The position numbers and the translations under genes are program-made. Positions 1 to 11,492 of a DNA stretch of 64,000 bases are shown here, piece by piece. The notes beneath the pieces were generated by a model that ran no database searches, was not told the origin of the DNA, and worked only from the letters and a program-made list of their open reading frames with translations. This DNA is from Triops longicaudatus (Eukaryota; Arthropoda; Branchiopoda; Notostraca; Triopsidae): contig JAGQDJ010000124.1 of the NCBI GenBank assembly GCA_022885665.1, positions 180,039 through 244,038 on the forward strand, in the 5' to 3' direction. The stretch's first letter is position 1, and every line of letters begins with the position of its first letter.

Positions 1-452
1 AACCGCCCTAACGCATATACGCTCACCGAAAAAAAAAATCCATGTAAGTAAAGGCTAAATGGAAACGGTTCCGGAATTGAAAAACACGCTTGGCTCATAG
101 ACTCCGCTCCACTAACAAAAAAAGAGAACAATAAATAAATAAACACAATGACATACAACAAATTGTCAATAAAACTAATACATTGCGAAGAAAAATTATT
201 AAATAATAAATCTAGTGCAGTAAATAGAAATAGAAAATATGTTACTCGTAAAACTAACTTCAGGCTGTTATACAAAAGAGTATTGAAATTATTGAACAAA
301 ATACGATTGTATATAAGAAACTTTGGTAATTTTCTGTTATGCACCCCCCTCGATTCGTTTGTTTCACAAGCGTTTCTAGTGGGTTAAAACTAGACTACGG
401 TTACAAACAAACATTCTTCAAATTAATCTGGGCCTAAACTAAACTGATTCAA
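1..452. other. Non-coding AT-rich sequence, no gene seen
   Basis: This stretch is AT-rich and has only short chance reading frames. The 79-residue frame at 148-387 has the Asn/Lys/Leu composition expected of random AT-rich DNA. I see no splice-flanked conserved coding segment, RNA gene or mobile-element signature here. Confidence 0.5.
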
Positions 453-620
453 CTAGCCTAACCTTATTTAATCTAACAAAACTGACCTACCTTCTGCATC
501 GACTTTCCCATGGTTTGCATAGGTGCACAGAGGTTAATACGTTGACAATTTCTGAATTAAGTTAAATTAGGTTAGGCTTTGTTAGGTTTAGCTAGGTTAG
601 GTCAGTTTTACTTAGGCTAG
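453..620. repeat. Nested inverted repeat rich in TTAGG/CCTAA-like units
   Basis: The left side (453-489) carries CCTAA-type units and the right side (562-620) carries TTAGG-type units. Three arm pairs can be read directly. CTAGCCTAA at 453-461 pairs with TTAGGCTAG at 612-620. AAAACTGACCTA at 478-489 pairs with TAGGTCAGTTTT at 598-609. GCCTAACCTTATTTAA at 456-471 pairs with 562-577 with one mismatch. TTAGG is the common arthropod telomere unit, so this could be a degenerate interstitial telomere-like tract or the remains of a foldback element. The arm pairs are seen directly; the origin is inference. Confidence 0.6.
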
Positions 621-3600
621 GGTGGTTTACGTTAGTATGGGGAAAACTAGGAATCGATGTATATAAAAAAGTACCGAAACTTTAAGTGAACGTTATATAA
701 TTTTAGCATAATTAAGCAGCAAAAAATCATAGGCAGTAGAAGCAAGAACTATGACCAAAAGGTGGAACTGTTCGCAAAACAGGGCTAAACATTACTACTA
801 TAAGGCTAAATATTGCTGTTCAATCTTAGCATGAAACCCACGTCATTCCATTTCAGTTATAAACTTTTTCAATTGCAAATCAGCCTGTAAGTTAAAAGAC
901 CCGTTAGTTTGCACGGTAACACGAAACGCATGTTCATGAATACACGCAACACAAGGTAATGCGTCCTCGTACTACTAATTATCAAAACCAAAACAATCTG
1001 CAAGGACTGATCACGGACATCTTCACTTGTACATCCTTAACTAACAACTTGTCAGCTGCCTCCAACTTGGCTGACAAGACTCGACTATAGCACTGGGTAT
1101 CTGAACCATACAACACATCGTACCCTGTGACCTTCAATACCAGAACAATAGTACTTCAAGGCTCAAGTAAATAACCCATAAGTGTACCTATGAGAAACCT
1201 GTTTACTGTTTACTCGCATCTCCGCGTAGAATTGCCTCTACATCTGTTGATTAGCTGGGCAAAAGTCCTTTAAGGACATTCCCAGCTTATTACAAATAAC
1301 AAGAGTAAGTGCAGGAGTAAAACAACAGACAAGAACAACGACACCACAACAAATACGATATGGAGTCATTATTTCGATAGAATTGTGTACCGTGAATGCT
1401 TTCAATATTTGTCACTCAACCAATATTTCAAAAGGGTTATGCATTACTGCATTCAAGACATTCCAAACTCCATTTCCGCATACTATAGGCCAACAAGCCG
1501 AAGGACTTGTCGCGAGAACATCATCTTTCCAAAACCTGAAACATTGTATTGGAAAGGATGAGAGAGTGACCGCAGACCGGAACAGGAAGGAAGATCAAAG
1601 TCAAAGAAAATGACGGCCATATGCTGCACATGGACACGTGAAAAGGAGCAACGGAGTGAAGGGGTGGTGGCTGTTTGCTATGCATGTATACCTAATACAG
1701 GGATTTCCCAACTTGTGGTTTCTGTTCGGTTTGTCCCCCCTCCCACCCCCTCTACTCCCATTTTCCACAACAAGACAAGACCCTGCGAGAAGAACAAGAG
1801 AGCACGAGAAGATGTGGCCCAAAGCGTGCGCATAGACCCGAAGAAAGGGTCATAAGTCTTTAATAAGTCATGTGTTAGGGGTTTTACATTATATGGATGT
1901 CATTCAGTCCAGCTTATCATGACCAACGCGGAAGTTATCCAGCACATGTGCTCCATTTAGTCCCTTTGACCCCTTTCAAAAGCTTCTGTCCCGAAAGCGA
2001 ACCTGTCGTTCTTTTGTCTTGCTTACAAGACTATACTTTAACCGCACTACCACCCCTTTCAACCCCTCCATCAAACCAAACTTTCCAAAGTTCACTTTAG
2101 GGAGAAGTCTTGTACCACGGTTTCTAGGACATACACACACACATAGACGACTCGCATACTGCACTGGAGTACCGAGAGAATGCTGAAACACGGATGACAA
2201 ACCCTTTGCCGTGTAACAAATCAAGTCCGGAGACCGAATGGCTTTGAGAGCTTTTTCAGCTTGCCATTTGCGCTTGTGGCAGTTTTCAAACTATCGAACA
2301 GATCTGAGACTTTGTCTGCAGCTCTTTAAAGGAACTATTTCTCATATATAGAAATTTGAAAGCGCTGTCAAGCATCTTTTGCCAGTTTCGAAAGATTTTC
2401 ATAAAATGAAAACGTGGAAGAAGAAACAAGGGATGTTAAACGGGGTTGAGTATTCACTGCGGAGTCCAACAAACTGAAACTTATGGTTAGTATGCTGGGG
2501 CAAGATCAACGAACATTGTGCATGCTTTTGCTGTAAAGAGTTAAACTTACTGTTCTGTCCGGGCATGTAGCATTAGCAAGAAGCAAACAACCAGAGGAGA
2601 AAGTGTAGAGGGAGAGTTTTAACGTCAAACAACCCGGTCTTTCCCTCCGCGTCGCTTGCATCCGCGTCCTCTTTTGTTCCATCTTAATTGTATAGCTCGG
2701 GGTGACTAATTAACAGCTAGCAATAAAGAGCATCCTCGGTAAGCAGTGTTACTACCCAAGTTTCAGTTTCAGAAACCTCGCCAGCACTTTATACGGGCTA
2801 AATAATCTAGCAGCATTGACTCCGCGGCAAAGCAAGAAAGAGAGAAGGGGGATACCAACTCCACCCGGAAGATTATTAACCATCTGCGACTGCGACAGAA
2901 GCGTAAGCAAGCGTTAAATGTATGCTTTACGTCAGTTATGACTTTAAACGCGTAGAAGTAAGGGAACGGGGTGGGGTGGAATGGAGGGGTGCTGTTGAAT
3001 TTTAAGAGAAGAATTCGAAAATCTAAAGGATAACACGAAAGTCGCATTATCATTGTGCTGCTCAAGTGAGAGTGAAATGACACGGGGTGTAGGGGGTTGC
3101 ACATATGTATAATCGGGACTTGGGTTAATCCCTCGAGACAAGTCTTCACAGCAATCAGAAAGAAAACTTTAAAAAAGTAGCAGAGCACTGTGAGTGAAAG
3201 CTTTAAGAATTGTATGCATATCAAAATGTCACTTTTGTGACTTGAGGCAAAATGTCACTTGAGGCATAGAGCTACGTTAAAAACGTGTGAAGTTGGGGGT
3301 GGGGATAAAGCCAGTCGGCAGAAGTAGACCTTCGTTTTATCGGGTTCCTTTTACTGAAACTAACTTATGACGCATTAAGTCAGCAGTGCATATCACAGAA
3401 ATAAGCTTTGAGGAACATAACTATTAAAAAGAAAAAGTTCCGGTGTTTATCAAGAATAGGTTGTTTACATTACTTAGAAGATTTCAGATAAATTCATCGA
3501 AAAATACACATAGAATATTATGACGACAACAGATAGAAGATAATTTTCTAGTTAGAAATACTACATGTTTCAAAGGCCTTGGAGATTTTGTTTTAGTAGA

Positions 3601-6600
3601 GCATTGATGAACTAATAATAAATTGATATTCGGTTAAAAGAGAGTTTCGATTGAGTCATTCTTAAGGAGGGTCGGCAGTATACACAACTCGATGTTATTT
3701 TGCGTTTCAAGGGAATTAGCTGAAAACACTTCACTGAAATGAATTAGCTAATCGATGCTCTATTACTTGCTTTGAAATAACTGAAACTCTACTGTACAAT
3801 TCCTTATCCCGTATTGTAGCTTACTGTGCTCTACGAAGACGTTTCTTAAGCCGTACTGTACAACAGCTTACTAAATTGGTCCAGTTTTTGAAATTAAATG
3901 TTACAATATATACTCGACGGATATAAGTCATACGAAAAATTTTACGTTCAGAACCACCTGATGAAAAATTGTGGCGTGTTTTCATTTCCGAACTTTCCGT
4001 ACGAGCTCGTATGAATGATCCTTTAAATCTGTAAATAGGAAACTTATGTGATTATGAAGATAACGAAAGGCTTCCTATGCGTCCTATAACAGCTTGTCAG
4101 TAAAAAATGACTCATAATTTACTCATTTGAAGCATGTAGTTTGAAATATCAAGAGATTTCCACAAAACTCGATGAGCCACGGAGAGCAAATTCTGTGTCT
4201 ACAATAATTCGTCTGTCTGGGTGACAGTAACAGCAGTGACGAAGAAAATGTGGTCCCCTTCAACTGTACTTACTGGATTATGAAGAAACAACAACGTAAA
4301 CTGAACAATACAGAAAGGCCCAGACATTTGTTTTCATTTTGAGCGTGTGGTGTAGCAAAGTATAAGACAACAGGTCACATTGGCCTGACCAAATGCTGAT
4401 CTTATCGGTTCTTGTTCCAATACACGTATAAAGACATCCCTAATTATCTAATTATGCCGAACATCATTGGTATGCAAATTTTCCGTTATTGCCTATCAGG
4501 CCTTCAACGGAAACCCCAAATTTTCTCATCCAGGTATTCGTGTTGCAATATTACAGACACGCGTTACCAAGTAGTTTTATAAGCGGATATGACGGCATCT
4601 TAAACAATCAATTTGCTTTATTTTAACAACTAACAAGAAAAAAGAAACGTAGTTCGAAACACGTACAGCCATGAAATATTACATGCTACGCATACAAAGT
4701 AAGAGATATAAAGTAATTTCCATATTTCAAAAAACTAATGCGTACAGTGCCACGAGCGAAACAAAGAAAGCAATTTCAGTTTTTATCTACGAAGCCAACT
4801 TAACAATAGGCCTCAGACTTACATTACCCGAATTGCAGGCGCAGATCCAACGTGTATCACGGATCATTTCGACGTTCTCTTTCTTTTTGTACTTCAACTA
4901 AGACATCATGCATACAGCCAATCTACGATGGAAATAAGCTAAATTTCTTAGTCAGAATCTTTCCCTATTAAGGCAAGCAAGGAGAAAGGAAGCCAATCAA
5001 AGCTAGATTTTCCTAATGGACTCAGGATTTCCAAGATTTTGATCCTAGTCACTTTTTTCGTCCTCTCGTAAGATTCTTGACAAGAAAAAAAAAAAAGAAC
5101 TATTGGGGACTGTCTCGCTTATATATGCCATTACTCAGTTTGACAGATGTTGAAAAAGAAAAAAAGGGAAAAGCTTCGACTCAAGGTTGAAATGAGTCTC
5201 ATACGACGCCTCGATTAGCATATATTATTGTCGTTGGCTGTGCGAAGGAGCACAACCAAAATGAGGGAGGCATATACATACTAGTCCTATAGTTCTCCAG
5301 GGGGGTGGAAAAGGGGTGAAGGATTAAGAGAGCAAGAGAGAAAGAGACAGTGAAACTCTTGGCTGGCTGAGAAGCTTAAATTGTGAGCCGAAGCATGAAC
5401 AAAAGCTTATAGCGCCAAAACAAGGAGCTAGCTCGCGAATTCGGAATTATAGCCTCCTGGCATCTCTCCGTTGTCTCCCTTGGTAGCTCGTTTAACTTTG
5501 TATATGCATGGATATGTTCCCGGGCACTGTGTGTACAGTTACGCCTTCAAGAAAATTATCCTTAGCTCTTGAATATTGTGCATTTTCTGCCTCGTGTGAC
5601 ATCATGACAGCGTTTCACGTCCCATGAGCTTAGCCAGGCTTAAATGTGTAAAAAGTTTTAAACTCCTGGGCTTGGGTGTCATGAATTAATGGGGTCGTCC
5701 AGCTCCAGTCTACCTTTACCCCACACCCTCCATGTTTCGGCTACTCTATTGTCCTCTGAATATATACTCCCTAGCCCCAATGGACTTTGGAGGGCAGAGA
5801 CACGTCCTGTGTACCTTGCTATACGGCACAGTACTGATCCGAGTACAGCGGCTGGCCGTACAACTTAACATTCACGTCTGGTTGCAGCAGCAGCAACGTT
5901 ACTCGGCATCCATTTTCCACCGTGAATTTCAAAGCAGTTCCTAAACTTTCCTCATCTTACACTCACACAAAATTGGTTGTCTTTCCCACCCGATCCAAGA
6001 TCACGCCACCCACACCCCAAAATATAAACCACCAAGCCTTTCTTCTCCTTGGGAATGAAACAAACGCTTTGCGCCAAGTTTCTACACCAATAGCAGGAAC
6101 TGAGAGCAGCAGAAGTAAGATGGCAACATAGACACAGCAAACGGTTGGGAGAACGAGCAAGAATCTTCCATGTAAATCCTTAAAACGACTCTTGAACTTT
6201 TCTGACAATCTGCGTCTCGGGAGACTTGTCTTCTTCCCTTTTTCTGCTGTGCGAACCTACGTCGTCCCTGTATCTCTCCCGGGTGAAACTGGGGCGTCCT
6301 TGTTTCGCCCTCCTGAAAGTTGCTTTACCATACAAATAGATGCCAAAAGTCTCAAGAAGCACTAGCGTTTTCTATGGGAACAAGAAAAATAATGTTATTT
6401 TTTTTTCATGCTGAAATACAAGAGCTTGCCGATTATGAAAAACAAGCACCAAAATACACTGCGACATTCTTGGAAACTGCCTGTAACTACAATTAAACCC
6501 AAAGCTGCTTTTATTGAGTTGCGATAATCAACGAAAAGCAAAACAACTAGTCCATATGGTACATTTAGTAATCAACGTAAATGCGAAAATGTTCAGTACC

Positions 6601-8132
6601 CGTGCGGATTTTTGAATAGTGTGTTGGCTCAGAAATGGTCAAGTTCAAGTGTGAAATAATTCTCAGGTGTGCCCACTGCGAGTTCTTAACTTCCTCCTTC
6701 TCTTCCTACGTCAAGTTTCTTTCTATGACCAGTACTTTGGGAAACTAAGCCGGGAAAACAGTGTCTTTTTCTTTTTCTAGGATGGATGTTAGCTGCAGGT
6801 TGTCCTATACTTCCGCTATGGGCTGAATGCATATCTGTGTCACTTTATGGATAAACCAGGTACACAATGCTAAAACAATGCGTTTTTGATACTAAGCTCA
6901 ATTTCCTGTCCTTTTCTGAGTAACAGTTTGACGTGCGTCCCAAGCGCGTCATGACACCGAGCAACAATGTTTCCTACAGAAACATCCTATCATCTCTTTA
7001 TGAACTCACCCTTAGTCTCTCCTTTATGGATGAGCTATTTTTTCCTAATTCTCGGCTCACGGTTGATCCTTTTATGATATCCCGCACTTGATTTTGCTGC
7101 CTCATCGTAATATCCGGTGTTAAAAAACTGCCAGAAGACCAAAGAGAAAAGGTATACCAGCAGTACGTTAGGTTGGGTATTCTTCTACAAGTTTGTGTCA
7201 CGCTGTTATTGCCCAGCTACCGGTATTGGGGCATTTATGAATTCACAAAAGCAGTTCATTAGAAAACTCGAGGAATCCAAAGCAGAAGGCGGCTTGTGTT
7301 TTTACAATTGCTACAACCTTTTCCTGGTATTTCTTCTTTGTCTCCCTTGTGAAGGCTGAATAGGAATCGAAAAACTGGGGGCAATTCACGGTAATTTATT
7401 GCTATATACTTGAATGATTTGTAGTCATTAAATAAGCCAAGGTAAGCTCTTATACTACGAGGGAGGTTAAATAGTTTTCTTCCCTGGCTGAGTCTCTTTC
7501 TCTCGTCTCTCTCTCGTTCGGTCTGGGTTTCTGTTTCTCTCTATGTATCTCCGATCACGTTCGACGTAATTCGGTATCTTTAATTGGGGAAGCGGAGGCA
7601 CAATGGAGCACGTCATGACTGCAGCGCGGGGCTAATCGTCGAATTGTTCCATGAGGATCGCGGGGTGCCCCTACCGTTCAGTATTTAGCTTAGCACAGCA
7701 ACTTTCGACGATGAATTCAATCAACTTCTCTTTCCCCAATGCGCTCCACGAACCTTATATACCTTGATATCTCTTTTCTCAGAGACATTTAGCAAAGGGG
7801 ACAATCAGCGATTTTTCTTTTTTCCATTCCCTTACCATTCCTAGCATTTTTTCCCAACTCGCTCGGATCTTTATACCTTCCTAACGTCACAAAGCATTTT
7901 TGTGGAGGACTAACAACCTCACCCAGAATGCCAATGCTGACGCATAGGAACGAAAAAAGTTGGACTAATTGTGATTATTTTCGTTGAGATGGTCCTTACT
8001 TTTGCGTCAGCACCAAAAGTCGTAATCGTTGTTAGTTCAAGACCCTTTTTTATGGCATAAGTGCAAAAGCTGAATTTGCTACGCTATCATTCTACCATTT
8101 TAAGCTTATAATTCTGCTTCTTCCAACCCACT
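621..8132. other. Upstream intergenic DNA, no gene supported
   Basis: No coding exon, tRNA or rRNA is recognisable in this 7.5 kb. The longest frame, 151 codons on the - strand at 2769-3224, has no recognisable domain and is interrupted-looking low-information sequence. Minor features are a purine-rich GA stretch near 5325-5352 and a CT-rich GAGA-type stretch near 7494-7542, either of which could bind GAGA-factor-like proteins. No homologous support is available for a transcript. Confidence 0.45.
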
Positions 8133-8265
8133 CCCGTACTCAGGGTGGTCGGGGTGTTACTACCCCCATTTTTATTTTATAATGAGAAGTTATGATAGGA
8201 GCAAGAGCAAGTGGCCCAAAAATTGCATACGAACCCCTCAAATCAAAATCCCGGGTACGTCCCTG
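8133..8265 (+). repeat. MITE-like dispersed element, copy A
   Basis: The copy begins with a CCCGTACTCAGGG head and ends with CCCGGGTACGTCCCTG. The end, reverse-complemented, resembles the head, giving short imperfect terminal inverted repeats. Internally it has a C-rich run, then an AT block with TATTTTATAATGAGAAG, then AATTGCATACGAACCCC. The same order of modules recurs in copies B, C, E and F of this window. It has no coding capacity, which fits a non-autonomous DNA transposon. The family is not named here because I cannot compare it with a repeat library. Confidence 0.55.
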
Positions 8266-8497
8266 ATCTAGCCTAAAAGTAATTTAATGGATTTACAAAT
8301 GCGAGCGTACAGCATACGGTCGTTTAAGTAAATTCTTAAAATGTGCACCTGTTCCCTGACTAAAGCCAAATTTTCTATTAAACGTTTTAACAGAAAAATT
8401 TATACTGGCTATTGTATTTAATAGGCGTATTGAATACAGCTGTATTGTTTCTAACGTCACAAGCATTTCTTGGAATAATGAAATAGCCAAACACAAG
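8266..8497. other. Spacer between repeat copies A and B
   Basis: Short AT-rich spacer. No coding or RNA feature is visible. Confidence 0.4.
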
Positions 8498-8656
8498 GCC
8501 GTATCCAAGGAAGTGGGGAAGGTGATAGCACCCGTCCCCCTTCCCCCGAAATTTTTATTTTATTTTGGGGAAGATAGTAGAAACTTCAGATATCTAAGAA
8601 AGTTACATTCGAAAACCCTCTCCAAAACCATGAGCCCTTCCTGGGTACGTCCCAGG
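8498..8656 (+). repeat. MITE-like dispersed element, copy B
   Basis: The head GGCCGTATCCAAGGA (about 8498-8512) and the tail TTCCTGGGTACGTCCCAGG (about 8638-8656) are imperfect inverted repeats; the shared core is CGTAYCCARG. Between them lie a C-rich run, AAATTTTTATTTTATTTTGG, a purine block with GAAGATAGTAGAAAC and an A-rich segment ending in CGAAAACCC. The order matches copies A and C. It is non-coding. Confidence 0.6.
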
Positions 8657-9164
8657 TCAGACATGTAAGCTGCACCTATTTGCAGATGTCATTTCAAGAT
8701 CCCATATCTTCCTATTGAAACCGATATTAAAATTAACATACAGCGTATTAAATTATCCTCCCGCCTTGTAAAATTTTCATTTTAGCACATAGGTACAAAA
8801 GTCCGCTACATGTGCCAGTATGTAAATTTTTTTTTGTGCGGAACAAGTTATATTTTTTTTTCCTGGAAAAATTCAGCTATTTCTTAACAATACTCACGGT
8901 TTTGATGCACCAGTCCTGTTCAAAGCGGGAAGCATTAAAAACAATTTGTGTTTCTTTACCTATGTTCCAGAATGTGGGTGATGATTAGAGCTGTCAGTGC
9001 CCCTCCGATCCCTCTTTCTAAAAATGAACTCTTGTCAAAATTATTCAAGGTAAGTTTATCGAATAACAACAATACATATTTATAACTTAACCAATGAAAT
9101 ATACAGTGCTATAGAACTACAATAAAGACCACACGAAAACTAATACTGTTATTTGCTATCCATG

Positions 9165-9298
9165 GCCGAACACAGCGGAGGAGCTTAGAAGGTTGACCCC
9201 CCCCCCCCCCCTTGAAATTTTTATTATATAATGGAGAAGATAAGAAGAACCTCAAATGTCCAAAGAAATTGCATACGAATCGTCATTCGATTTGCACT
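9165..9298 (+). repeat. MITE-like dispersed element, copy C, with a 15-base C run
   Basis: The copy starts near CAGCGGAGGAGC (9173), passes through a 15-base C run (9197-9211), then GAAATTTTTATTATATAATG, GAGAAGATAAGAAGAACC and AAATTGCATACGAA. It aligns by eye with copy B and, most closely, with the reverse complement of copy E at 52.9 kb. The 3' terminus is not clear, so this copy may be truncated. Confidence 0.6.
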
Positions 9299-11470
9299 TA
9301 TCTAATGAACTCCGCATCTCAGTTTTGAGTACTTTGAAAGGTATGAAATGCTATGGCTTGGTTCGTGAGATCGTCAGCAGTTCATCATAGATCGTCATAG
9401 TTGTTCACCGGTAAACATGTTTCGTTCACTTGTGTGCCACGATAGCCTACTTTGCTTGACATCGATACTAATCACGTGCCTCCTAACCGTCGTCCCAAAG
9501 CCCTTAAACCTGGAGAGGAAAAGCTACCACGTAACCTTATCCCTAACTCAACCCTCGCAGCGCAGACGAGGTCAGTGAAAACGCAGGTTTGCATATAGCG
9601 TGGGCCACGTAAGCGTGGTAAATGATAGTGGAGACGCAAACTAAGCCCTAACTGTAGAACCTGAATGACCCTGAAAAAGCTTGTTAAAAATAAAAGTTAA
9701 TGGAGCTGAAACATAGTTTTGGGTGAGTTCACCCAAACACTAAACATCAAGAGTAAACGCTTTGAGTTCACCGTTCGGTCTACCAGCATTCTTGAATAGT
9801 CTGACCCAACTCCGGTCGTTTCAAAAACGTTCGATTTTCCGGTTGAGCGACAGGCGGTTCGCCATCTTCAGACACAGGAATTGATACAAGCGCTAACGGG
9901 AGTTTATTACTCGAAAACGTTCGAAAGCTACCGTCTGCTTGCGAAAAATCCCCTATCACAAGCTAATAGCTTGTCCCTGGAAGCTTCCGTTCAGTACTAA
10001 TTTCTAGGAATCTTCCAAAGTATTATTTATTCTCACAAAGAGCCCTTGAATCGCACTGGCTACATGATGTTTAGCATGTAAGTAAGAATAAAAGTTTTCT
10101 TGTTGAAATTAACATCACAAGTAAATATAAAAACTTGAGCCAGAAATTCTTGGTCCCTCTTATTCATTCATAAACGGAATCTTTAAAGCGATTTTTTCCG
10201 TGAATCCTCCCTTTTTGCCCCCTTTCCGTTCAAAGACCCTGCAGCTGAAACAAAACTCCAAGTTTACGTGTACTCACCTTACCAAACCAGTTTCTAAGCC
10301 TTAATTAATGAAAACATAATAAGAAAAATAGTCCTCATTGCCCATGCAGTACGCTGCACGTATAACTTAACGTCATTATCCGGACAAAGATCCATTCAAT
10401 ATGACGAATTGCCCTTCCCATTTCAGCCATGCCTGCTGTAAAAGGTCGTCGTATAGCGCCGTGTTAACTACCACGTCCTAACCAACATAAGGTGCCTGTC
10501 TTGTCTACCCTCACCGCCCTTTCCTAACTCAACAATCGAATCAAAACGACTCAGCAAACTTAAAACACTTCTCATGAATACGAATCAAGTTAAACGAAAA
10601 AGACAAGAAGATCTGAGTTCAATTCGGTCAAGTTAGGATATGACGATACCTAATGTTAGAAAAGGGGGGTCAATCTCGTTGACCAACGACATTTCCTAGG
10701 AGCGTACTAACAAACGTAATGCGATTGAATCTATCCCTTCCAAAGCGGGGGGTGAATCGCGCAGTAACTGTAGAGGTTAGAGGTTGAAGCTGATAGACTT
10801 GATTGGATTGAGTGAGTCTGAAAAAGTATGTCCAGCATGCATTGGCCTTGTTATGGTCCCTAACTATGAAAAATAAGGAAGACAAAATTAGTTTGGTGAC
10901 TCAAGCTGAGACTTTTCTATCAGCCCCAACTATCATACATTCCTTCTATTCAGCTTGGTTCTCTTAAAAAAAAGTTTCTTGTCATCGTCACCATTAAAAG
11001 CGTATCGGACTCCAAACCTCCTTTGACACTTCTAAAAAATGTTCCGAAAAGGAAGCACGCTACTCAAACACGGAATCCCCAACTATGCCGATCCTTGCAA
11101 TTTCCCCCTTCTCCAACCCCTTTAAATACATCTAGATGTAGTTCCAACCACCTTTAAGTCTTGAAAACACCCTTTCGAGGAGAAGAATGTCCCAAATTCT
11201 GATAATTAATAGGATCCATTTTCCAGGCAAGCAGCACCAAACAAAAGGATATTTCAGACGAAAGTTCCAAGTCATTGGGCTTGTTTAAAATTTTCTTGAA
11301 AGAAAAGGTTTTCGTTGGAGAAATTGCTAGAAAAAAAGGGTTTGCCCAAATTAGGGGTCTAGTTTTTCACACGATTTTTGACACACGCCGTTCATCGCCC
11401 ATTTTTTTCCTGGACTTTCCTGAACTCCAGGTGTCAATTAAAAGTCTAAAGGAGACTCATGTAATGGGAC
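9299..11470. other. Intergenic DNA, no gene supported
   Basis: Only short frames without recognisable domains occur here. I see no splice-flanked conserved peptide and no structural RNA. Confidence 0.45.
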
Positions 11471-11492
11471 GACAGCTTATCAATAAGCTGTC
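11471..11492. repeat. 22-bp near-perfect palindrome (10-bp arms, 2-base centre)
   Basis: GACAGCTTAT at 11471-11480 is followed by CA and then ATAAGCTGTC at 11483-11492, an exact reverse complement. It can form a hairpin or cruciform or serve as a dimeric protein-binding site. No neighbouring feature tells which, and chance occurrence in a 64-kb window is possible. Confidence 0.6.

Noticed and set aside
2769..3224. 151-codon open frame on the - strand
   Set aside because: No recognisable domain, no splice or promoter context, and composition typical of chance frames in this DNA.
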